NCBI GenBank assembly: GCA_024641125.1
Contig: JAHEDQ010000017.1
Location: 1-36,329, forward strand
Source: Candidatus Competibacteraceae bacterium
Lineage (GTDB): Bacteria; Pseudomonadota; Gammaproteobacteria; Competibacterales; JAHEDQ01
Length of the DNA: 36,329 nucleotides
Direction: 5' to 3'
A program made the position numbers and the translations under genes. How positions within the stretch are numbered: the stretch's first letter is position 1; each line of letters opens with the position of its first letter. Shown one piece after another: positions 1-7,503 of the stretch. The notes beneath the pieces were generated by a model, which was not told the origin of the DNA, ran no database searches, and was given only the letters and a program-made list of their open reading frames with translations.

Positions 1-449
1 TCGACCGGGGTATCGGGATCCTCGTACAGATAGACATGGGTGCGGTCGGGGTGTCGTTGGACATGCCAGTCGAGAACCTGGGGCAGGGTCTCGGCCTCGC
101 TGGGCAACCCACGGGCAGCGCCAGGCAACTCGTAGTGAACAGCCACCGCCCGGTCGGGGGCGGCACCCCGCCGGGCCAGTACCAGTTGCACCAGCTCCCG
201 CGGGGATTCAGCAAGCAGGGCGTCATCCCCTAGACTGAGACCACACGTGCTCTCCAACCGTGATAGAAGCTCGGCCATCGCAAGGCTGTCGAGGCCGAGA
301 TCGCTGTCCAGCCGGCTGTCGAGCGTTGCGGTGCGTCGCCGTTGCACTTCCGGGTGCAACTCGCGGGCGAGCTGATCCGATGCCTTGAGTACGGTGGCGG
401 CCAGTTTTTCGTCGTCGATAGTCGTATTTTCGGCGGCGTTAACTGTCAT
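1..449 (-). CDS. Acyl carrier protein domain fused to start of an acyl-AMP ligase (partial, cut by window edge)
   Basis: I read an open frame of 149 codons from an ATG at 449 to the window edge with no stop. Residues about 15-90 form an acyl carrier protein domain. The helix-II motif LGLDSLAMAELL carries the serine that would receive 4'-phosphopantetheine. After a short linker, the visible end (TLPQVLDWHVQRHPDRTHVYLYED) looks like the first strand and helix of an ANL-superfamily adenylating enzyme of the fatty-acyl-AMP ligase or NRPS type. An ACP placed before a ligase suggests loading of an acyl or amino acid group for a polyketide, lipopeptide or modified fatty acid. The rest of the protein lies outside the window, so the product cannot be named. 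No clear Shine-Dalgarno is visible before the ATG. I am confident of the carrier domain and moderately confident of the ligase. Confidence 0.8.
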   Translation of the reverse strand, partial: MTVNAAENTTIDDEKLAATVLKASDQLARELHPEVQRRRTATLDSRLDSDLGLDSLAMAELLSRLESTCGLSLGDDALLAESPRELVQLVLARRGAAPDRAVAVHYELPGAARGLPSEAETLPQVLDWHVQRHPDRTHVYLYEDPDTPV

Positions 450-723
450 GAATATGACTTTAGTCGCTGCATCGGACGATCCGCCATGGTGCTCGAGTCA
501 GGTCAATTGTACTCCGCTTGCCCATGCAACAGGGTGGTCTTGGCAAAGCCGCTGGCTTTGGACGGCCTACGCAAACGAAGCAGACCCGCACTGTCCCGAT
601 CTTTGTCACCCCGTCCGGGCTGATCATAGTAGCCTTGCGACCGCCAGTTTTGCACCGAGACCGACGATGGCCACGCCTGTTCTGGCCGCTGCTTTCTCCG
701 GTGAAGCGAGCACAAGCAGAACG
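450..723. other. Intergenic region with one short hairpin
   Basis: This is non-coding as far as I can tell; the short open frames here are unconvincing. It lies downstream of the uronate dehydrogenase-like gene and upstream of the ACP-ligase gene, both on the minus strand. It should hold the promoter of the latter, but I see no convincing -35/-10 pair. A perfect 7-bp hairpin, CAAAGCC-GCT-GGCTTTG, sits at 544-560 (the inner 6 bp are 545-559). It has no T-tract on either side, so calling it a terminator would be a guess. Confidence 0.4.
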
Positions 724-1539
724 CTATTGTGGCTGGTCGGGCTTCGATGGATCGCCACCGCTCTCGGAAATGGCGAAGTTGCCGCCCTGGCAACGGGTGG
801 CGATTGAGTCTGGATCTTCCGGGGGCGCGTGCGCCAGCACATCCTCGGCGTACGGCTCACTGCTGTCCCTGGGCCGATAACCCAGACGTGTGGCGTTGCG
901 GTTGTCCCACCAACCCAGTTGGTTCTGGGATACACCGTAGACAATCTCATGGCGGATCTCGGGGTGATCCAGCCCGATTCCAATCAACCGTGCCAGGTCT
1001 CTGGGGCTGATCCAGATGGCCAGCCGGCGTGCGTCCACGGGTTTTACTGCTACGTTGCCGATGCGAACGCACATGGATTCAACCCCGTACTTGTCGGCAT
1101 AGAGGCTGGCCACGGCTTCGCCGCACACCTTGCTGACGCCGTAGCGGGTATCGGGTCTGGGCACACTGAGGTGATCGATGGTTTCGGTGCGCGGGTAAAA
1201 GCCGACCGTATGATTGCTGCTGGCAAACACCACCCGCTTGACGCTGTGTTGTCGTGCCGCCTCGTAAATGTTGTAGGTGCCTTCGATGTTGGCGTCCCGA
1301 ATCGTCGGCCAGGGGCCTTCGACCGCATATCCACCCAGGTGGATGATGCCGTCCACACCCTCGGCGGCGCTGAACACGGCGTCCGGGTCGGCAAGATCCG
1401 CGGCCACGAAACGCTCGTTTGAATGCAGGTCGTCTATATCGCGGAGGTCGGACAGGACCAGATCGTATCGATCTCTCAGTTCAGGTCGCAGAAACGTGCC
1501 CACACCGCCTGCGGCGCCGGTCATCAGAATCTTTTTCAA
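724..1539 (-). CDS. NAD-dependent sugar-nucleotide-type dehydrogenase, uronate dehydrogenase-like
   Basis: A 271-aa extended short-chain dehydrogenase. The Rossmann glycine motif TGAAGGVG is at residues 7-14, SSNH at 107-110 and the catalytic YGVSK (Tyr133/Lys137) at 133-137. The internal run around residues 63-115 (GIIHLGG, NIEGTYNIYEAAR, VFASSNHTVGFYP) and the later WWDN are, as I know the family, typical of bacterial uronate dehydrogenases, which oxidise D-galacturonate or D-glucuronate to the aldarolactone with NAD+. The start is TTG at 1539; it is chosen because GGAG at 1547-1550 lies 7 nt upstream and because it places the start where the family begins. It is last in a three-gene minus-strand set after an aldolase and an amidohydrolase, which suits an oxidative uronate/aldarate route. 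The exact substrate is inferred. Confidence 0.8.
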   Translation of the reverse strand: MKKILMTGAAGGVGTFLRPELRDRYDLVLSDLRDIDDLHSNERFVAADLADPDAVFSAAEGVDGIIHLGGYAVEGPWPTIRDANIEGTYNIYEAARQHSVKRVVFASSNHTVGFYPRTETIDHLSVPRPDTRYGVSKVCGEAVASLYADKYGVESMCVRIGNVAVKPVDARRLAIWISPRDLARLIGIGLDHPEIRHEIVYGVSQNQLGWWDNRNATRLGYRPRDSSEPYAEDVLAHAPPEDPDSIATRCQGGNFAISESGGDPSKPDQPQ

Positions 1540-1577
1540 AGCGGTTCTCCTCTGCTGGAGCAGGTGACGGTGACGTC

Positions 1578-2426
1578 TTAGAAGCCATACAGCGCGCTCG
1601 GGTTGGTGGACAAGATACGGGCGGTGAGGGCATCGTCTTCAGTCCAATATCTCAACAGGTCCATGAGCATGGCCTCGTCCGGCGGATCGTCCAGCGCCGA
1701 GGGGTGCGGCCAGTTGCTCGCCCACAGCATGCGTTCGGGCGCAGCTTGGATCAGACCCCGCGCCATCCGGCCAACGTCCATGTAATGGGGCGGCCCCAGC
1801 TTTGAAGTCTCGTACGGCGCCGAGAGCTTGACCCAAACCCGGCCGCTGTCCACCAAGTCCAACAGCGCCCGATATCCGGGATGATCCGTGGTTACCGGCT
1901 CGAGAAACTTTCCGGTGTGGTCCACCACCAGGGCACACGGCAACCGTTTCAAGACCTCCGAGTACTGATGCAATTTGCGCCCGTCCACCTGGAGCTGGAT
2001 GTGCCAGCCAAAGCCGTGCACCCGGTCTGCCATGGTGGCCAGAATCTCGAACGGCAGCACGCCGCCGGGCAGCAGATGGAAGCGCAAACCGCGCACACCG
2101 AGATCGGTCATACGCTGCAGTTCCGCGTCCGACGCGTCGGATGTGACCACCGCAACACCGCGGGCGATCGGTCCGAACTCGTCCATGGCGTCCAACAGAC
2201 AGCGGTTGTCGTCGCCATAGGCCGTGGGCTGCACCACAACGACGCGCTCGATACCCAGCCTGGCCATGACCCGCCGATACGCCGACACGCCCTTGTCGGG
2301 TACGGGAAAGGGTGTGGTTGGGGCGACCGGGTATTTGTCCTTGGGTCCGTACACGTGCATGTGACAGTCGCAGGTTCCGGGCGGTGCGCGAAAAGCCGGG
2401 CCGGGCGGCTGGGTGCTGCCGGTCAT
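1578..2426 (-). CDS. Amidohydrolase family protein (COG3618 / lactonase-isomerase type)
   Basis: A 282-aa TIM-barrel metal-dependent hydrolase. The N-terminal metal motif is CDCHMH (His22, His24). Further candidate ligands are WH at 141-142 and VVDHTG with His170, and an Asp-bearing C-terminal segment WASNWPHPS lies near residue 235. Relatives in this group include 2-pyrone-4,6-dicarboxylate lactonase, 4-sulfomuconolactone hydrolase and D-galactarolactone isomerase. The ATG overlaps the stop of the upstream aldolase by 4 nt (ATGA), so translation is probably coupled. With a uronate dehydrogenase-like gene 38 nt downstream, the most economical job is opening or isomerising an aldarolactone, but a lactone from aromatic ring cleavage cannot be excluded. 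Family assignment is firm and substrate is inference. Confidence 0.8.
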   Translation of the reverse strand: MTGSTQPPGPAFRAPPGTCDCHMHVYGPKDKYPVAPTTPFPVPDKGVSAYRRVMARLGIERVVVVQPTAYGDDNRCLLDAMDEFGPIARGVAVVTSDASDAELQRMTDLGVRGLRFHLLPGGVLPFEILATMADRVHGFGWHIQLQVDGRKLHQYSEVLKRLPCALVVDHTGKFLEPVTTDHPGYRALLDLVDSGRVWVKLSAPYETSKLGPPHYMDVGRMARGLIQAAPERMLWASNWPHPSALDDPPDEAMLMDLLRYWTEDDALTARILSTNPSALYGF

Positions 2427-3193
2427 CGCAGGTCCTGGTAGAGCTTGGCAACGGCGGCGCTGTGTGTTGCAAGAAGGGATAAGTCGTTGCCCACCGCCAC
2501 AAAGGCAAACGCCTGTTCCAGGTGGCGCGGTGCGGTGGCTTCCACTGGGGCCAGAATGCCGCCCGGTTTGCCGCTGGCCGTGAGTTGCTCGGGCACGGCG
2601 GCAATGGCTTCCTGTACTTCCGGGTGTCCGGGGTTGCCCAGGCGGCCGAAGGAGGTGGACAAATCAGCCGGACCTATGAACACCGCGACACCCCCGTCGA
2701 TGGCGCCGATGGCCTCCAGGTTTTCCAGGCCCAGACGGGTTTCGAGCTGCACCACGAGACAGATCTCGCTCGCCGCCGCGTCAAGATAGTCGCTTACGCG
2801 TCCGAAGCGGTTGGCGCGATGGCATTCCGCGACACCCCGGACCCCAGCCGGCGAATAGCGACTGAACGCCACCGCCTCGGCCGCGTTTTCCGGCGTTTCG
2901 ACAAAGGGAATCAGCAGGGTTTGTGCGCCGATATCCAGATAGCGTTTGAACACGACCATGTCGCGCCAGGGCACCCGGACAATGGCCGAGGCGGGGCTGC
3001 GGTGGAGTATCTGCAACATCGGCATGACCGTGCCGAGGTCGTTCGGTGCATGTTCCACATCCACCACCACGAAGTCGTAGCCCGCATCCGCCAGGACTTC
3101 CACCGTGATGGTGCTGACAAGCTGGGACCAAAGACCAATCTGAAGCCGGTTCTCGGTGTTGGCGTGTTTGAATTTGTTTACGGGGATTTCCAT
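2423..3193 (-). CDS. HpcH/HpaI family aldolase
   Basis: A 256-aa class II (metal-dependent) HpcH/HpaI aldolase. Family hallmarks visible are GLWSQLVS near residue 20, DFVVVDVEHAPND (about 40-52), the repeated VRVPW, the carboxylate-bearing QLETRLGLENLEAI (about 148-161) and GPADLSTSFG (about 174-183). Members cleave 2-keto-3-deoxy-aldarates or related 4-hydroxy-2-oxo acids to pyruvate plus an aldehyde such as tartronate semialdehyde. It is the first gene of the set with the amidohydrolase and the uronate dehydrogenase-like gene, and its stop overlaps the next start by 4 nt. The start at 3193 has no obvious Shine-Dalgarno; another ATG lies 5 nt upstream but out of frame. A 2-keto-3-deoxyglucarate-type substrate is inferred from the neighbours. 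Confidence 0.82.
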   Translation of the reverse strand: MEIPVNKFKHANTENRLQIGLWSQLVSTITVEVLADAGYDFVVVDVEHAPNDLGTVMPMLQILHRSPASAIVRVPWRDMVVFKRYLDIGAQTLLIPFVETPENAAEAVAFSRYSPAGVRGVAECHRANRFGRVSDYLDAAASEICLVVQLETRLGLENLEAIGAIDGGVAVFIGPADLSTSFGRLGNPGHPEVQEAIAAVPEQLTASGKPGGILAPVEATAPRHLEQAFAFVAVGNDLSLLATHSAAVAKLYQDLR

Positions 3194-3260
3194 TGCATGT
3201 TGATTTGGGTTCGGTGGGCAGGGATGCAGCGGGCGCCAGCCGCGCCGGACATCACCCTAA

Positions 3261-3420
3261 GGAGCCTCTGACCTATTCATGAACGTGCATCTTGGGACTG
3301 AAATGCACGGCTTCATCGTCGCAGATCTCGGCAATGGAATAACTATTACCCGCGATCTGCGTCTTGAATCTGCACGTTTCACCCGCCAATGTGCTTCGTT
3401 CAGAATAAATCAGAGGCTCC
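3261..3420 (+). repeat. 160-bp MITE-like element, copy A
   Basis: The element begins with GGAGCCTCTGA (3261-3271) and ends with its exact reverse complement TCAGAGGCTCC (3410-3420). The symmetry continues imperfectly inward (TATTC.TGAACG), giving inverted ends of about 25 bp. A second copy at 33109-33268 aligns over all 160 bases without a gap; I count 30 mismatches, 81% identity. It has no open frame of its own and fills most of the 303-bp gap between the aldolase and the radical SAM gene. An inner hairpin CGTGCAT/ATGCACG lies at 3284-3290 and 3303-3309, and another, GCAGATC/GATCTGC, at 3321-3327 and 3354-3360. Size, ends and placement fit a non-autonomous insertion sequence derivative. I see no clear target duplication (flanks CCCTAA and CCCGCA). 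The rest of the gap, 3194-3260 and 3421-3496, shows nothing I can name. Confidence 0.75.
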
Positions 3421-3496
3421 CCCGCACACGCGGTGTTTGAGTGAATGAAAGCGCGGCTTGTTTGTGGTTGTCCTCTTGTGTTCCATTAAGGAAGGT

Positions 3497-4378
3497 CTAC
3501 AGCCCGCGCTGCCACTCCTGTCGGAGCGGAACCGATCCTGGCCGCTCGATCGCACCATGCACCTGGGCCAGCAGACGGTCCTTGTCGCGACCGAGGGTGC
3601 CTTTGAGCACCAGGTAGTTCGATGCGTGATCGCTGCGGAAGATCGTACTGTCGAGTTCGAGTGTCTCCAGCAGGAGCTGCATTTCGCGGAACAGCCCGGG
3701 TGGGTCCAAGGCCTTGAACTCGCCTTGAAAACCGGCCTGGTAGCGTTCGATTCCGGTCGGAAAACTGACCACCAGGGTCGACAGATACTCCGGCTGCGCG
3801 TCGTTCATCAAGCGCCCGGAATTGACCGCATGCTGCTCGGAATAGCGCGTACCGCCCATGCCGTTCAGGATCATCACCGAGCTTATCGCGCCGGCCGCTT
3901 TGATTTTCTGCAACGCCTCCAGCGACGACTGGTAGGTCTCGCCCTTGCTGACGCGCTCGAGCACCAGGTCGTCGCCGCTCTCGCACCCGACATAGAACAA
4001 AGAAAGTCCCATCGCGTTCAGTTCAGCCAATTGCTCAACGGTCTTGTTGCGCAGGTTTCGCGGCAGGCAGTAGCTGGATATACGTTGCACACCGGGCAGA
4101 TTCTCGCGAATGCTCTGGAGAATTTCCTGGAGGCGTCGAACAGACAGCGTCATCGCATCGCCGTCGGCGAGAAATATCCGGCGGACGGCGTAGCCTGCGG
4201 CGGCGACCTGTTTGATCTCCGTCTCGATGTCCGCAAACGGTTTGGGCCGGAAGCGCTTTTGCGGCTGGGTGTACATCTCGCAGAACGTGCATTTGTTCCA
4301 GGAGCAGCCGTTGGTGATCTGCAGAATCAGCGAGCGGGCTTCGGACGGTGGACGAAACAGGGGTTCGATGTAATGCAT
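3497..4378 (-). CDS. Radical SAM domain protein
   Basis: A radical SAM enzyme of 293 aa when started at the ATG at 4378 (MHYIEPLFRPP). The longer frame upstream is unlike the family. The cluster-binding cysteines are C25, C30 and C33 in NGCSWNKCTFCEMY, a CX4CX2C spacing rather than the classic CX3CX2C. GDAMTL and the following helices complete the half-barrel, and YVGCESGDD and GMGG fit SAM-binding positions. There is no B12-binding or SPASM-type cysteine-rich C-terminus, so the substrate is unknown. It stands alone: an element-bearing gap lies downstream and the BCCT operon end upstream on the same strand, with a hairpin between. I am sure of the superfamily and cannot give a reaction. Confidence 0.82.
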   Translation of the reverse strand: MHYIEPLFRPPSEARSLILQITNGCSWNKCTFCEMYTQPQKRFRPKPFADIETEIKQVAAAGYAVRRIFLADGDAMTLSVRRLQEILQSIRENLPGVQRISSYCLPRNLRNKTVEQLAELNAMGLSLFYVGCESGDDLVLERVSKGETYQSSLEALQKIKAAGAISSVMILNGMGGTRYSEQHAVNSGRLMNDAQPEYLSTLVVSFPTGIERYQAGFQGEFKALDPPGLFREMQLLLETLELDSTIFRSDHASNYLVLKGTLGRDKDRLLAQVHGAIERPGSVPLRQEWQRGL

Positions 4379-4504
4379 TGTGAGGTTACCGTCGGCGGCC
4401 GATTGTAAGCGCCACGCAGAAAACGCGTCGCTGGACCAGGGCCATATCTGCAAGGCCGCTAGCCCGACGAAGTGGGGCGCCAGACGGCAGTATACCGAAA
4501 CTAG

Positions 4505-4535
4505 GCGGGCGGCCCCGCAGTACGGAACCGCCCGC
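4505..4535 (-). terminator. Possible terminator after the BCCT gene
   Basis: A perfect 8-bp GC stem, GCGGGCGG (4505-4512) with CCGCCCGC (4528-4535), has a 15-nt loop. It lies 13 bp beyond the BCCT stop codon. On the minus strand it is followed by CTAGTTT, only a short T-tract, so termination strength is uncertain. Confidence 0.45.
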
Positions 4536-4548
4536 TTCCGACCCGAGC

Positions 4549-6381
4549 TTATTCGGCCGTTTGCGCCGCCAGTCTAAATGCCTCGCGTCGTCCATCCCGA
4601 TAAAGTGCCTTGGCCAAGGCAATGCACATCAGCCCCATCACCATGGTAAAGGGCAGTGCGCCGATGATCATGGCGCTCTTCAACGCCTCCATTGGATCCG
4701 CGCCATCGGTGGTCTTGCCGGCGATCAGAAGTGTGCCTATGACCAGTGTCAGGATCACACCCCAGACGATACGGTGTTTGATACCGGTTTCTTGTTCGCC
4801 GCCGGACATGATGGTGTTCATGACCAGAATGCCGGAGTCGGCCGAGGTGACCAGAAAGGTCATGATCAGCACCACGCACATGATAGTGAGTCCGGTGAGC
4901 AAACCACCCGAGATCATCTCACCCAGGGTTACGAACAGCTTGGCCGTGTTCGAGGCCCCGATGATTGCGCCTTCCGCGCCACCGGTGAGCTCAAGATCGA
5001 TCGCGCTGCCCCCCAGAATCGTCATCCAGGCAAAACACACCAGCGCCGGTGCCAAAACGCATCCGATGATGAACTCACGCACCGAGCGTCCCCTCGATAT
5101 CCGCGCCAGAAACAGGCCCACGAAGGGCGAGAACGCGATCCACCAGGCCCAGTAGAAGGTGGTCCAACCGGCTTGCCAGCCAAACTGACGCCCGGCGTTG
5201 CCGGCCTCATAGACCGCGGCCAGGGTTTCGTCAGGCAACTCGGCCGCAGCCCCCTCCAGGCCCGATTTGAAGCCGTCGAATGATCCCCAGGCATTGGTGG
5301 CGCCGGCCATGAGGTCGCCGGCAAGCGGTTTGGCGGCCTCGGGCAGGGCGGCGGCAAAGACTTCCGGCGATTGCGGGACATAGGCGCCAAAGCTGAGCGA
5401 GACAAAATGCAGGATGTAGTCCACGAACGCGGTCGCGTAGGTGGTCATCGCGAACAGGAACGAGCCGAAGATCACGAATGTCAGCAGGAGAATGATCGAC
5501 AGCACCAGGTTGAGGTTCGACAAGTACTTCACACCCCGCCCGACACCGGAAACCGCCGAGATGATCGACAGGCCCATGATGACGAGCAACCCCGCGATCA
5601 GGCCGACCGTGCCGGGTCTCGGGGCTTCACCGGTCATATCCATCATCCAGTCCATACCGGTGATGGCATACACGCCGTCGATGAATTGGCTCACCCCGAA
5701 TCCGATGGTCACAGAGACGCCGAGGATGGTTGCGACAACACCGAGAACGTCAACCACATGGCCCAGAAAACCGTTTACATATTTTCCGAACAGCGGAGTC
5801 AGGGCCGAACGGATGGTCAGCGGCATGTCACGGGTGTAGGCGTAGTAAGCCAGCGAGAGGCCGGTTACCACGTAGATTGCCCAGGCGTGAAAGCCGTAGT
5901 GCAAAAAGGTGTAGCGATATCCCGACTGAAGTGAGGCCTCGGTGTTGCCCACGACCTCGCCGGCGATGACCACGGGGTTTGATCCCCAAAGGCCTAACGG
6001 TTCCGCCGTGGCAAAGACCATCAGGCCGACCCCGAGACCCGCGCCAAACATCATGGAAAACCATGAAAAATTGGAGAATTCCGGTGCTTCCCCGGGGCGT
6101 CCCATGAGGCGTTTTCCGGTCTGGGGCAACGCGGCCACCACGAACAGGAAGAACGCAAAAAATCCGACGATCACGACATAGAAGGCGTTGAAATCCTCCA
6201 GTAGTCGCCAATTGAGGCTGCCCAGAACACCATTTGCATTTGCGGGCCACACCAGCGCCCAGATGACCAGCGCCAGCATGATGCTTTTGCTCAGCAGAGC
6301 AATTTCGACGCTGTGGCCCTCATAGAAGCCGGAGGCAGCCTTGCTTATCTGCAGATCGGTAAACGGTGGTTTCATTGACAT
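4549..6381 (-). CDS. BCCT family (betaine/carnitine/choline) transporter
   Basis: A 610-aa inner-membrane secondary transporter with about twelve hydrophobic segments. Hallmarks are the glycine-rich GAGLGVGLMVFATAEP at 113-127 and the family signature GWTTFYWAWWIAFSPFVGLFLARISRGR at about 402-429. BCCT carriers take up quaternary ammonium or related zwitterions such as glycine betaine, carnitine, choline, proline betaine, ectoine or DMSP, usually driven by Na+ or H+. The start at 6381 has GGGAG about 8 nt upstream. It is the last gene of the aldehyde dehydrogenase operon, 72 bp after the Ldh-family gene. That argues for import of the compound the operon degrades rather than osmoprotection only. 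A residue stretch near 335-395 is longer and more polar than in minimal BCCT proteins. Ligand not deducible. Confidence 0.93.
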   Translation of the reverse strand: MSMKPPFTDLQISKAASGFYEGHSVEIALLSKSIMLALVIWALVWPANANGVLGSLNWRLLEDFNAFYVVIVGFFAFFLFVVAALPQTGKRLMGRPGEAPEFSNFSWFSMMFGAGLGVGLMVFATAEPLGLWGSNPVVIAGEVVGNTEASLQSGYRYTFLHYGFHAWAIYVVTGLSLAYYAYTRDMPLTIRSALTPLFGKYVNGFLGHVVDVLGVVATILGVSVTIGFGVSQFIDGVYAITGMDWMMDMTGEAPRPGTVGLIAGLLVIMGLSIISAVSGVGRGVKYLSNLNLVLSIILLLTFVIFGSFLFAMTTYATAFVDYILHFVSLSFGAYVPQSPEVFAAALPEAAKPLAGDLMAGATNAWGSFDGFKSGLEGAAAELPDETLAAVYEAGNAGRQFGWQAGWTTFYWAWWIAFSPFVGLFLARISRGRSVREFIIGCVLAPALVCFAWMTILGGSAIDLELTGGAEGAIIGASNTAKLFVTLGEMISGGLLTGLTIMCVVLIMTFLVTSADSGILVMNTIMSGGEQETGIKHRIVWGVILTLVIGTLLIAGKTTDGADPMEALKSAMIIGALPFTMVMGLMCIALAKALYRDGRREAFRLAAQTAE

Positions 6382-6453
6382 TGAGTCACTCCCTGTTGCG
6401 GTGGTTTGCGGCGTTGATTTGCTGGCTTGCAGCTTATTGTGTTGGATAGATTT

Positions 6454-7491
6454 TCAGTCTTCTTCTGAAACCAGGGCGTAGATCTTGTTGAGTGTAGTCA
6501 TGCTGATTTCGACACCCTTTTGTTGGGCCATGGCCCGTTTTCCTTTGCGCCCGTCCCCAGGCAAATGCGCACCGTTCTGATCATGGACGGCGCGAACCAG
6601 ATCGGCAATTCGAGAGGCGAAACCACTGCCTGATGCTGCTCCAGGGCCCGATGTTGCGCCGGGATCGATTGCCAGAAAGAACTGTCCGGTTCTTGGCGGC
6701 CCACCCGCAGTTCCGGAGAACGGTGCCGCGTGGATGCCCAAGGTTGCCCCGCTCAATGCCGCCGCCATGATCTCGACCAAGAGCCCGATTCCGACGCCTT
6801 TGTAGCCACCTGAGGGCGCCATTGATCCCTGCAGGCCCAGATTGGGGTCGGTGGTGGGCTCACCGTCCTTGTCCAGTGCCCAGCCGACAGGAATCGACTT
6901 ACCCTCCCGGGCCCGTTTCATGACCTCGCTCTTGGCGATGGTGCTCGCGCTCTGGTCGATCAGAATCGAAGGCTCACCGTCGGCGCCCGGCACTGCGATG
7001 GAAATCGGGTTGGTGCCGACAACGGGTTTTGATCCGCCCGAGGGGGCAATCGACGCCGGGGCATTGGTGAAGCCCAGACCAACCAGCCCGGCCCGTGCAA
7101 GACGCTGGGTGTGATAGCCCAAAACGCCACAGTTGTATGAATTGCGAATGGAGAGTGCCGCCACCCCCTGCGCCCCGGCCAACGGGACCAATTGCTCGAA
7201 GCCCAGGTCGATTGCGGGATGGGCGAAACCGGTTGCCGCATTCACCGTTACGACGCCCGGGCGTGGGTGATCCAAAACCGGTTTTGCCTGGCCATCGACC
7301 TTCCCGCATTGCACATGCTCGGCGTAGATCGGGATATAGGCCAGACCGTGGCTGGCAACGCCGTCGGCCTCCGTCGCCGCCGTTGCAATCGCAAGGGGGC
7401 GGGCGTTTTGCTCGGAGGTGCCGGCCGCGACCAGGGCCCGAAACGCCAGATCTTCTATCGCCGCCAGAGTCAAGATTCTGGATTCGGTCAT
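6454..7491 (-). CDS. Ldh family oxidoreductase (malate/L-lactate dehydrogenase-like; imine reductase candidate)
   Basis: A 345-aa member of the Ldh_2 family, which has its own NAD(P)-binding fold unrelated to Rossmann lactate dehydrogenases. The family's catalytic histidine is in EADGVASHGLAYIPIY near residue 53. Conserved GTNPISIAVPG (about 158-168) and GGYKGVGIGLLVEIMA (about 228-243) are visible. Members reduce 2-keto acids or cyclic imines, for example delta-1-piperideine-2-carboxylate and delta-1-pyrroline-2-carboxylate, or oxidise ureidoglycolate or 2,3-diketogulonate. It starts 12 bp after the DUF3726-type gene and precedes the BCCT gene, so it belongs to the operon. Because the operon ends in a semialdehyde dehydrogenase, a cyclic imino acid intermediate is attractive but unproven. 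Confidence 0.85.
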   Translation of the reverse strand: MTESRILTLAAIEDLAFRALVAAGTSEQNARPLAIATAATEADGVASHGLAYIPIYAEHVQCGKVDGQAKPVLDHPRPGVVTVNAATGFAHPAIDLGFEQLVPLAGAQGVAALSIRNSYNCGVLGYHTQRLARAGLVGLGFTNAPASIAPSGGSKPVVGTNPISIAVPGADGEPSILIDQSASTIAKSEVMKRAREGKSIPVGWALDKDGEPTTDPNLGLQGSMAPSGGYKGVGIGLLVEIMAAALSGATLGIHAAPFSGTAGGPPRTGQFFLAIDPGATSGPGAASGSGFASRIADLVRAVHDQNGAHLPGDGRKGKRAMAQQKGVEISMTTLNKIYALVSEED

Positions 7492-7503
7492 GACATCCCC
7501 GAT

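Noticed and set aside
3458-4408. Long plus-strand open frame opposite the radical SAM gene
   Set aside because: It has no family resemblance and is the mirror of a clear radical SAM protein; long antisense frames are expected in GC-rich DNA.
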